The translations under genes and the position numbers were made by a program. Under the pieces are notes generated by a model. That model was not told the DNA's origin. It saw only the letters and a program-made list of their open reading frames with translations, and did no database searches. A stretch of DNA of 64,000 bases from positions 1 to 64,000 of the forward strand of contig JABCZF010000025.1 of the NCBI GenBank assembly GCA_013289825.1. Direction: 5' to 3'. This document shows positions 8,958-16,709 of the stretch, piece by piece. Position 1 is the stretch's first letter. Each line of letters begins with the position of its first letter. Source of the stretch: Acidobacteriota bacterium. Lineage in GTDB: Bacteria; Acidobacteriota; Terriglobia; Acidiferrales; UBA7541.

Positions 8958-10073
8958 TCACAGGAACTCCAGCACCACAATCTCCGGATTCGATCCCAAC
9001 CGCAGCGGCGGCCCCCAAGTCCCCGCTCCGCTCGAAGTGAACACCTGCATCTTCCCAATGCGGCTTAACCCGTAGACAAACTGCCTGTAAATCCGCCGCG
9101 CCATCCAGCTCCAGGGAATGAACTGCCCAACGTGGGTATGCCCGGATAGCTGCAAGGAAACCCCCGCGGCCTCCGCTACCTCCGGATGATCAGGGGCATG
9201 CGTCAGCAAGATACTCGCCCGTCCGCGATCCACCCCGATGCCCTGCAACACGGAAGCAAAGTGTTCGTCGTGCGTCGCATGCCGGTAAGGCACTCCAATA
9301 ATCTGCAAACCGTCTGCTTCCACCTTCTCGTTGCTGAGCACGCGCACCCCGGCGGCCGCAACCGCGCGCAGATATTTGCTGTCGTCCCCAAACTGCTCGT
9401 GATTCCCCGCCACAAAATACACTCCATGCGGAGCTGTCAATTCGCGCAACGGTTTCGCCGCTCGCCCGGCATCGATCGCCGTCCCGTCATACAAATCGCC
9501 CGCAATAAAAATTGCATCCGGCTCTTCCTTCAAAATCTTTACCACCATGCGCCGCAGAAAACTCCCATTCCTCACGTGCCCCAGATGGAGGTCGCTGATG
9601 AGCGCCGCCTTTCTTCCCCGCCACGCCTCCGGCAGATTGGCCAGCTGCACGGTAATTCGCGTGATGCGCGTGCAACTCGCGTTGAAAACGCCGCACACCC
9701 CCACCAGCATCGCGGCGCCAAACAGGACCTCGACGATCCGATGGAAGTTCAAATCCAAACCGGCCAGCCGGCTAACTCCGATAACCACCCAGGAAGAGAC
9801 GGCCGCAAGGAACAGAAAACTGAGCAAACCCAGCCAAACGGCAGCCGCGCGGTAGAACAAGCGCAGCAGCGCGCTGGTATAACGAAACGCCAGCAGCGAA
9901 GCCGCGAGAAAGCTGATCGACAAAATGCCGAGACTCCATTTGAGCCAAAGCGGGCCGCCGGCGGCGGTTTCCGCAGCTGACAGAGTCCACGTCTCATAAA
10001 GCAGAAAATGGGTCAAAAAAAGCACCGTCTGAATCACCACAATGAAACCAAGTAAACCCGCTCGAATTCGCAT
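8958..10073 (-). CDS. membrane-anchored calcineurin-like metallophosphoesterase (YkuE-like)
   Basis: 371 residues: four hydrophobic segments in the first 130, then a phosphoesterase domain. All five metal-binding blocks are present: ISDLHLG, GDLYDG, GNHE, the His in LLTHAPDH and GHTHVGQF. The proteins of this group (YkuE, YaeI) are thought to act on lipid-linked phosphate or cell-envelope substrates; that is family knowledge and the substrate here is unknown. The gene converges on the phosphoesterase gene across the shared terminator. The start ATG at 10073 has only a close-lying GGAG and is moderately certain. Confidence 0.8.
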   Translation of the reverse strand: MRIRAGLLGFIVVIQTVLFLTHFLLYETWTLSAAETAAGGPLWLKWSLGILSISFLAASLLAFRYTSALLRLFYRAAAVWLGLLSFLFLAAVSSWVVIGVSRLAGLDLNFHRIVEVLFGAAMLVGVCGVFNASCTRITRITVQLANLPEAWRGRKAALISDLHLGHVRNGSFLRRMVVKILKEEPDAIFIAGDLYDGTAIDAGRAAKPLRELTAPHGVYFVAGNHEQFGDDSKYLRAVAAAGVRVLSNEKVEADGLQIIGVPYRHATHDEHFASVLQGIGVDRGRASILLTHAPDHPEVAEAAGVSLQLSGHTHVGQFIPWSWMARRIYRQFVYGLSRIGKMQVFTSSGAGTWGPPLRLGSNPEIVVLEFL

Positions 10074-10317
10074 GCTCCATTAGATTCCCCAACCCGCCGT
10101 TCGTATGCATCCTAATGGGCCGTGTTCCGAGGATCGTTTGCACCTCGGAAGCCCTTGCAGCGCAGGGCGGAGGTCCGGAGCCCGGCGGCTTTTCGAAGGG
10201 AACATCCGACGTTCCGTAAACTTTTTCAAAACAACTCCGTCTAAGTCCCGGAACGTATAGAATGGGCGGGCCTCTACCGCAGTGCTCGGCGAAGGAATGC
10301 CCGCGAGGAGACCGATC

Positions 10318-10839
10318 ATGAAAAAAGCTCTTCTCCTGCTTCTTTTATCGAGCGCGCATCCTTTGCTCGCCGAAACGGCCCCCGAAGGCATCTGGCAGGG
10401 CTATGACGGCGAGTGGCGCCACGTCACCCAGCAACTGATGGCTCTCGCCGAAGCTACTCCCGAGGAGAAATTCTCCTGGCGTCCCGCGCCGGGTGTGCGT
10501 TCCACCAGCGAAGTCTACATGCACATCGCCGAGGCCAATTTCTACTTGCTCAGCGTGACCGGCCCCAAGATGCCCAGGGACATGAAAGAAGGAATGGAAA
10601 AAACGGTCACGGCAAAGGCCGATGTCATTAGCTGGCTCAAGCGATCTCTGGACGCCGTGAAGCAAGCCCATCTCGCGGTAACGCCGAAAGATCTCCAACG
10701 CAAAGTGCACATCGCCGATCGCGACGCCACCGTCGACGGGATGTACTTGCGCATCATCGTTCACGCCAACGAGCACATGGGACAGCTCGTTGCCTACGCC
10801 CGCATGACCGGCGTCGTCCCGCCCTGGTCAAATAGCTAG
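10318..10839 (+). CDS. exported DinB-family protein
   Basis: 173 residues with a signal peptide (MKKALLLLLLSSAHPLLA). The four-helix DinB/YfiT fold is recognised by the spaced histidines in VYMHIAEANFY and IVHANEHMGQL, the usual divalent-metal triad, and by the DLQRKVHI loop. Family members bind metal and some act as thiol-dependent transferases; an exported version is a common paralog in Acidobacteria and has no known role. ATG 10318 follows AGGAG by seven bases; an upstream in-frame start at 10282 would spoil the signal peptide. Confidence 0.8.
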   Translation: MKKALLLLLLSSAHPLLAETAPEGIWQGYDGEWRHVTQQLMALAEATPEEKFSWRPAPGVRSTSEVYMHIAEANFYLLSVTGPKMPRDMKEGMEKTVTAKADVISWLKRSLDAVKQAHLAVTPKDLQRKVHIADRDATVDGMYLRIIVHANEHMGQLVAYARMTGVVPPWSNS

Positions 10840-10865
10840 TAGGACTAAATCAGCTAGTGCAGGGG

Positions 10866-10909
10866 GGAGCCGGCCGAACCCATTCGTTCGCTGGTCGCCC
10901 GTTTTTTTC
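10866..10909 (+). terminator. intrinsic terminator of the DinB gene
   Basis: CGAAC-CCATTC-GTTCG, extended outward by a GC-rich stem with a bulge, is followed by CCCGTTTTTTTCTT. It ends at the convergent gene's stop codon. Confidence 0.6.
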
Positions 10910-10910
10910 T

Positions 10911-12146
10911 TCAGCGATTCTTGGACTCGGCGAGAGCGAGCACGGCGTAAGCCGTCGCCGCATCATTCATGAACCGCGCGGTGTCCGGACTGATGTGATG
11001 TTCCTCGTTGTTGTTTAAGGAGTAGGCCAGCCAGAAGCCGTCGGTTTTGTTCTGATGATTCGCCAGCCACTGGAGCCCCTGCTTCAACTGTGTATTTTCC
11101 CGCGGAATCCCCGCTTGTTCGAGGGCCAATGCCATCAACCCCGTCGCATACCCATCGCTCTCGTCTTCCTGCGGCGTTCCATCGTGTCGTTTCCAGTCCC
11201 CCGCCAGCGAAGCGAGACTCCAACCTCCGTCCGCCTGTTGCTTGCTGAGCGCCTCGTTGATGATGGCCTTTTGGCGCTCCGGATCGAGCAGTCCGGGCAG
11301 TTTCGCCGCCGCCCACAACAACACAATTCGATTGCTCAAAGTTTCGGCCGCGTATTCGCGGTTCAAGTATTCGCGCAACATCTTCAGATTGTTTTGGATT
11401 TCTGGTCTTCGGCGGTAGTCCTCTGGAGCTGTTCCGACGGCGATCGCCGCCAGTGCCGCGCCGTAGTAGTCCGAGTCGTCCGCCTCCCACGGCTCATTCT
11501 TGAATCTCAGCCACAGCCACGCCCCCTTTTTGTCGCCCGTGGTCTGCTGCTCGGCCCACATATTCTCGAACGCCGCGCGCGTGTCGTCACTCAGATGGCC
11601 ACGCCCGGCACCTTTGCTTGTGTCGCCGCCTCGAACGCCGCTATCGCCTGTAGTCGCGGCATTGCTTCGATCATGGCTCGCCAGGATCAGCGCGTTCAAA
11701 ACCGATTCCGTCCCTCGAGATTCGACGCTCTTGTACACCCCGCGATCCGCGTCCGTATAAAACGGCGCCACTTCGCTCCAAAGCCGCACGCGCTTCCTTA
11801 CATTGTCCAGCAGTTTTCGTTCGTTTGCGGAAGGCCCCTGTTCCGCAAGCGCCGCCCGAAGCGCCGGCCGCGACATCGCGTAAGGCACCGCCGTGTGACA
11901 CGAGACACAAAAAGTTTCGTGGTCCCGCGCGGCCCGCGGCCATCCCATCCACCACCCGGCCCTCTGATCCAGGTAAGCCGCAGCAGCCTTCTGATCCCAC
12001 GAGTTTCGAGTCTTAATTTCCGGCTGATCGAGCGAAGCAGCCGCAAACCGCGGCTCCAGAGAGTTGGCAGCCCGAGTCTGCAGGCGCCAACACACCGCAA
12101 CGGTTCCGGCCACCAGGCACGCCGCTAAAGCAATGATTCGCCCCAT
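10911..12146 (-). CDS. exported cyclase-fold (squalene-hopene-cyclase-like repeat) protein with one CxxCH motif
   Basis: 411 residues. The N-terminus MGRIIALAACLVAGTVAVC is a signal peptide or anchor, followed after about 70 residues by CVSCHT, a haem-c attachment motif. The rest resembles the alpha/alpha barrel of prenyltransferases and terpene cyclases, with QW-like repeats such as QQADGGWSLAS and WLANHQNKTDGFW. The DxDD catalytic motif of hopene cyclase is not visible, so cyclase activity is unlikely. A spacer of low complexity near residues 160-190 (GDTSKGAGRGH) looks like an insertion. AGGAGG five bases before ATG 12146 fixes the start. Function unknown; the combination suggests a periplasmic haem protein. 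Confidence 0.65.
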   Translation of the reverse strand: MGRIIALAACLVAGTVAVCWRLQTRAANSLEPRFAAASLDQPEIKTRNSWDQKAAAAYLDQRAGWWMGWPRAARDHETFCVSCHTAVPYAMSRPALRAALAEQGPSANERKLLDNVRKRVRLWSEVAPFYTDADRGVYKSVESRGTESVLNALILASHDRSNAATTGDSGVRGGDTSKGAGRGHLSDDTRAAFENMWAEQQTTGDKKGAWLWLRFKNEPWEADDSDYYGAALAAIAVGTAPEDYRRRPEIQNNLKMLREYLNREYAAETLSNRIVLLWAAAKLPGLLDPERQKAIINEALSKQQADGGWSLASLAGDWKRHDGTPQEDESDGYATGLMALALEQAGIPRENTQLKQGLQWLANHQNKTDGFWLAYSLNNNEEHHISPDTARFMNDAATAYAVLALAESKNR

Positions 12147-12319
12147 CGCCACCTCCTGTCCCTCATACTCGACAAATACCCGCTCGCCGCCCTCGCTGCG
12201 AACGGGCGGAACTTGCCGGTCCTCCAGGCTTCTCGCTCGACCCTGGCGGAGGAGGCGCGAGAGGCCTTGCCCAAAGGGAGAGGTTACCACGGACTCCGCA
12301 TGGCCCAGGCGGGCAATCC

Positions 12320-13762
12320 TTATTCGTTCGAAAAATCCAGGACCGCCGTCTTGTTGTCTCTGGTTAGCTGAACCGACAGGAAAAGCTCCGTTCGCTCGTA
12401 ATTTGCACGGTACGTATAGGCGCGGTTCTCTCCTTGCTGTCCTCGCTTGATTAGCTCCAAGGATTTCAAGGTACCCAGCTCCTTCAAGTAGTCACCCGCT
12501 CCCTCGATGGCTTCCGGGAAGAGCTTCGCTCGCAGCTCGGGAGTGAATCGATCCGGATCAGCTTTCCCGTCGGCAATCTCCTGGAGCAAGTTTCGCATCA
12601 GTATGGCGGTCTGCGGCTCTTTGTCTTCTATGGCCTGCACCTCGACCGGCGTCAGCGCTGGAACATACATGCCCGCCACTTTGTGCGCCACCTTGTCCGG
12701 TTGCGCATGGCCCGCATCCAGATTGGTTAGAACCACGATGGTAAGTTTGTCGTCCACATATCTCGCGATATGAGTGGTAAATCCCTGCCAGGCGCCGCCA
12801 TGTTCGATGACCTTGTGGCCGTTGACTTGCTTTATGCCCCAGGCAAAACCGTAGTTGGCTTTATTAGGCTGCCCGCTGTTGAGTTTCACGACCGTCCACA
12901 TCTGTTCGGAGCTCGACCGTTTCAGCAGTTTTTCGGTGTACAGGGCCGCGTCCCATTTTTCCAAATCCAGGACCGTAAAGTAGAGCGCTCCATCCGCGGT
13001 GGAATTAAATGTCGGGGAAACCCATTCCTGGTTTTTCAACTGTCCTTTGACCAGTTCGTAGCCTGCTGCTCGGTGAGGAATGATGTCCCGGTCACTGATG
13101 ATCCGCGTCGCGACCATTCCCAGCGGCTTGAAGATCCGCTCCGCGAGGAAGTCGCCGTAGAATTTTCCCGTCACTTTGCGAATCAATATCCCCAGCAAAA
13201 CATAGTTTGTATTCCGGTAGCTCCAGTCTTCTCCCGGCTGAAAGTCCATGGGCATCGCCGTAATTCTTTTGTAGAGCTCGTCTTCATTCATATCCAGCCG
13301 GAGGTAGAATGGTCCGTCGGGCTTGGTGCGCGCTCGGTTCTCGTATTCGCCGAGTCCGGACGTATGGCTGAGCAGATTTCGAATCTTAATGTTTTTCCAC
13401 GAATCGGGGGCGTCCGGAAGATATTTCTGAACGGGGTCGTCAAGCCCGACTTTTCCTTCCTCCACAAGCATCATCACCGCCGTCGCTGTAAACTGCTTCC
13501 CCACCGACCCGGATTGAAAAAGCGTATCCGCTTTCACCGGTACGTCCCACTCCAGATTCGCCAAGCCGTAGCCTTCCGCCTTGACAATCTTCCCGTCTCG
13601 GTACACTCCCAGCGCCAGCCCAGGAATCCCCTCCCTCGCGATCTCTCCTCGCACATAAGCATCCACTTTCAGCCCCGGATCGGCCTCGGAGGATGACGTG
13701 CCCGCCGCCAGCAATGTCGCGCAAAGCAAAACCACACTACCCTTCATCAGGAGTTCTCTCAT
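12320..13762 (-). CDS. exported serine beta-lactamase-like hydrolase (class C/PBP4* family)
   Basis: 480 residues with a signal peptide. The three serine-hydrolase elements are present: S86-V-G-K89 (SxxK), the Tyr motif YRN in WSYRNTNY and HGG in VIEHGGAWQGF. A 100-residue C-terminal domain follows the hydrolase core and matches the pattern seen in AmpC-like esterases and D-aminopeptidases. Such proteins may be peptidases, esterases or beta-lactamases; nothing here selects among them. The start ATG 13762 has AGG four bases ahead; ATG 13747 is the alternative and would shorten the signal peptide by five residues. Confidence 0.8.
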   Translation of the reverse strand: MRELLMKGSVVLLCATLLAAGTSSSEADPGLKVDAYVRGEIAREGIPGLALGVYRDGKIVKAEGYGLANLEWDVPVKADTLFQSGSVGKQFTATAVMMLVEEGKVGLDDPVQKYLPDAPDSWKNIKIRNLLSHTSGLGEYENRARTKPDGPFYLRLDMNEDELYKRITAMPMDFQPGEDWSYRNTNYVLLGILIRKVTGKFYGDFLAERIFKPLGMVATRIISDRDIIPHRAAGYELVKGQLKNQEWVSPTFNSTADGALYFTVLDLEKWDAALYTEKLLKRSSSEQMWTVVKLNSGQPNKANYGFAWGIKQVNGHKVIEHGGAWQGFTTHIARYVDDKLTIVVLTNLDAGHAQPDKVAHKVAGMYVPALTPVEVQAIEDKEPQTAILMRNLLQEIADGKADPDRFTPELRAKLFPEAIEGAGDYLKELGTLKSLELIKRGQQGENRAYTYRANYERTELFLSVQLTRDNKTAVLDFSNE

Positions 13763-13929
13763 TTCGCCTCGTCTCTCCTGTCCTATTCGACAACAGCAGC
13801 CAACACGGAAAGAGAATCAAGAAGCAAGCCATCGAATGTGTGTGAGTCTAGGAGCCCTCCCCGGGGCTTGTACCGGAATTGCGGATCGCAGGAAAGGTCT
13901 CACTTTGCCGAATGCCGAGCAGCTTCGGA

Positions 13930-14625
13930 CTACTCGGCAGTTGCGTAGTGCATGTACATGGACTGGATTCCCACACGACCGGGTCCTGTGAATCGGTTGA
14001 CGATCAAATTGAACCCACCGAACAGCCCGCTGGTCAGCTTGTCGATCACCGTCTCCATGCGAACGGATGGATCCTTATAGAGCCATCCGCCTGGTTCGAT
14101 ATCCATGATCTCGCCCGGTCCCAATACCTTTTCAAACACGTTTCCATAGCCATGCAGCCACAGGATGCCGTCGCCAGCGTGACTGTGAAACTTGTCGATG
14201 AAAAAACCGGTTCCGCCGAACAGCATGTTGGCCGCGCCGCGCACGCGTTCGAAGGTGTAGTCGATACTGTCGGTAGCCGCCAGGAACTGGTGCTCGCGCA
14301 CATGCAGTTCCCGCCCCTGAGCGAGATGCATCGGAACGATGTGCCCGGCTCCATCGCGGCTGAAGGCGATCATTCCTGCCCCGCGCGCTTCGGTCACAAA
14401 TACCTGCATTCCCGCCATCATCCGCTTGAGCGCCCCTTTCATGGGCTTCAGACTGATTTCGACGGTGGGGTGTTTCCACAGCAGAATGTGGTGCTCGAAG
14501 TACACGGGTCTCGCCGACACCTCGACCGTAAGCACCGGCACAAGCTCGCCGTCGATGTGGTAGGTCACGCCGCCAAACGTTTCCGCTGCGGCGCTGGTCG
14601 GCAGGAGTTGCGGCAATCCACTCAT
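13930..14625 (-). CDS. AIM24-family protein
   Basis: 231 residues of the AIM24/TIGR00266 beta-roll family: the first half has the repeated short beta motif, and the second half contains FGGTGFFIDKFHSHAGDGI and GGFNLIVNRFTGPGRVGIQS, which are diagnostic for the family. In yeast a homologue affects mitochondrial membrane organisation; the bacterial role is unknown. GGGGG nine bases before ATG 14625 supports the start. No partner gene is evident. Confidence 0.8.
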   Translation of the reverse strand: MSGLPQLLPTSAAAETFGGVTYHIDGELVPVLTVEVSARPVYFEHHILLWKHPTVEISLKPMKGALKRMMAGMQVFVTEARGAGMIAFSRDGAGHIVPMHLAQGRELHVREHQFLAATDSIDYTFERVRGAANMLFGGTGFFIDKFHSHAGDGILWLHGYGNVFEKVLGPGEIMDIEPGGWLYKDPSVRMETVIDKLTSGLFGGFNLIVNRFTGPGRVGIQSMYMHYATAE

Positions 14626-14908
14626 GTGTGTAAGCCCCCTGGGGATCTCTTCGCTCGTTCAGAACTGGCTCTTAACCACTCTAGGGTCTTTTTTCCAAGC
14701 ACCTAGGCCGTGCCTCTCGGTTGGCTCCAGCTCTCGGGTCTCTGATTTCCGGCGCATGATACCACGCCGATAATTTCCCCCGGCGCCCTCCGTGCGGCTT
14801 GGTTCTTGCCTTTGCCGAGGTACTCACCCGTTACCAGTCCTGGCAAAGCCCCGTTTAGCTCTTTCGACAAACCAAAAAAGGGCGCAAACTACTCCTGAGG
14901 GCCATCAC

Positions 14909-15133
14909 ATGCTCGCAGTTGCCGGAGTCTGGAAGAAAAAACGCGACGACTTGAAAACCAAACGTAACTCGCTTTTCGAAAAATATGCAAAGCATCCCGA
15001 GGAATTTCACCTGGCCCTCGAGATCAAGAAGATCGACGACGAAATTGCCGATTGCACCCAACACGTGGAACACGAAAGGCGCTCCGAACGTTCCGCCTCA
15101 TCCCCCAAAAAACTCCACACAGCTCCCAAGTAA
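14909..15133 (+). CDS. small conserved-looking hypothetical protein
   Basis: A 74-residue charged protein, helical throughout, containing KKKRDDLKTKRNSLFEKY and a second acidic/basic helix (ALEIKKIDDEIADC). The ATG at 14909 has TGAGG eight bases upstream; the frame remains open to 14792 but without a ribosome site. I do not recognise a family. Heptad-like spacing suggests a coiled coil that could dimerise. A possible terminator (AGAAACG...CGTTTCT, 15133-15163) follows. Confidence 0.5.
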   Translation: MLAVAGVWKKKRDDLKTKRNSLFEKYAKHPEEFHLALEIKKIDDEIADCTQHVEHERRSERSASSPKKLHTAPK

Positions 15134-15297
15134 GAAACGAGAATAGCCCGCTGCACCGTTTCTTCTCAAGCGATCCCTAAGTGGATCGGTCGAGCGCCAA
15201 CTCCAGGAGACGGAACTTTGTCCGCGCCCGGCCCCTTGGGCAGCGCCGTGCTGGGCCCCTACAAGGCAAGACGTACGCGCCTGCCGTCCGTCACAAA

Positions 15298-16605
15298 TCA
15301 GAGCGACTGCAGAAAAGTAAGCAGAGCTTTCTTTTCGGCGGGGGTTAATTTTTCAAATTCCTCGGTGACGTGGGATGCTTCGCCACGGTGGCGGGCGATG
15401 GCGTCGGTGAAGGTGACGGAAGCCCCATCGTGCATGAGCCGAGAGTGCAGCCGGACGCCCCAGAGCGGAGCGGTACGGATTTTGTCGGCGGTGCTCTGGA
15501 ATTTGGGGAATGTTGAGTTTTTCAAGTCGGGATGCTCCGCAATTCTTCTGCCGTAGTGCTCGGGAATGGCCTGCACGATGCCGTCGCCGGTGCCAACGTT
15601 GTGGAGCAGGAAGTCCCCGTACGGATGGAACGTTTTATCCCCGAGCGCGGGAGGTATGGTGAAGTTGCCGCCGTTAATGACGGTTCCAGCGGAGGCCGTG
15701 GTGAGGGTTGCGACATGGCAGTGGGCACAGCCAATTTTGTCGAACAGCCCTTCGCCGTTTTTGGCTTCAGAGGTTTGTGAGAGCGTGACATCGCGCGCCG
15801 GCGCTTCCGAGGCGCGCATAAAGCGCGCGAAGTGATCGATGTCAGAGAGACCGTCAGTCCCGGGCGTGTCGTTGGGCTCGCTGGCGGCATTGCACAGATT
15901 GGTGACTTCGTCGGGTTGCAGGCGATTGGTGATGCCCATTTCGTTGAGATAGGCGTCGGCGGAGAAAGAGAGCAGGCTGGCATGCTGATCTTTCCAGCCG
16001 AAGCGCCCAACGCCGGTCTTCCCCGGGACTTCTACGATCGGAACGTAAAGGGCTTGGCCACAAATCTTGCCCTGGGTCTTCTTGCACTGATCTTTCGCAA
16101 GGTCGAGAAGAGTCTGGTCGGAAAGGGCTTCGACGAAGCCATCACCCAGAAGATTTAGAGAGACGCGGAAGGTGCGGATTTTCTCGGAGTCGGGCACGTG
16201 CTCCTGAATTTCCGTGTTGGGGAAAGCGCCGCTGGGGCAGATCGCCCGGTCGTTAACCAGCGAGCGGCCTTTGATAATTTCAGCCCCGTGGTTGATAGGA
16301 ATCTCCGGATTCTGAAACGCTCCCTTGGCATCGTTGTGTCCGACGCGCAATTCGGCAACCTGGCTGGAGCCCCCAGAGGTGGGATTCTGGTGACACTCGC
16401 GGCAGGATTGTGCGTTGTACAGCGGGCCTAGCCCGTCGGTGAGGGCCTCGACTTCCTCGAATTTCGCTTGATCGGCAGTGTGCGTGGCGGCGTCCACCAA
16501 GCCATTGCTTTTGTTGTCGAAGCCCGTGGGGGCGTCGGAAAGCGCCGGTGCGAAGGAGAGCAGCCCTAATGACAAGAAGACAGAAATACCGGCAAGTAGC
16601 TTCAT
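15298..16605 (-). CDS. exported di-haem oxidoreductase-like protein (DUF1111)
   Basis: 435 residues with a signal peptide (MKLLAGISVFLSLGLLSF). Two CxxCH motifs are visible: CRECH near residue 70 in the N-terminal third, and CAHCH around residue 305. Conserved blocks such as GDGFVEALSDQTLL, VGRFGWKDQHASLL and APLWGVRLHSRLMHDG are characteristic of the DUF1111 'thiol oxidoreductase/di-haem peroxidase-like' family, often next to imelysin or iron-uptake genes, none of which are here. ATG 16605 has GAGG five bases ahead; the frame is open upstream to 16812 but has no better start. Confidence 0.85.
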   Translation of the reverse strand: MKLLAGISVFLSLGLLSFAPALSDAPTGFDNKSNGLVDAATHTADQAKFEEVEALTDGLGPLYNAQSCRECHQNPTSGGSSQVAELRVGHNDAKGAFQNPEIPINHGAEIIKGRSLVNDRAICPSGAFPNTEIQEHVPDSEKIRTFRVSLNLLGDGFVEALSDQTLLDLAKDQCKKTQGKICGQALYVPIVEVPGKTGVGRFGWKDQHASLLSFSADAYLNEMGITNRLQPDEVTNLCNAASEPNDTPGTDGLSDIDHFARFMRASEAPARDVTLSQTSEAKNGEGLFDKIGCAHCHVATLTTASAGTVINGGNFTIPPALGDKTFHPYGDFLLHNVGTGDGIVQAIPEHYGRRIAEHPDLKNSTFPKFQSTADKIRTAPLWGVRLHSRLMHDGASVTFTDAIARHRGEASHVTEEFEKLTPAEKKALLTFLQSL

Positions 16606-16709
16606 GGGGACCTCGCGGGTGGCTGGCTGCGGGGGAATGTACTCCCCCGATAGAAGAAAGCCAAGTGAAAACGGATAAGAAAACGGAAGAACCTTATCCT
16701 CGAGGCTTG

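Noticed and set aside
11055..12128. Plus-strand frame of 357 codons opposite the cyclase-fold gene
   Set aside because: Low-complexity basic translation, no motif, fully covered by a better-supported gene.
12770..13696. Plus-strand frame of 308 codons opposite the beta-lactamase-like gene
   Set aside because: Antisense shadow of a gene with intact SxxK, YxN and HGG motifs.
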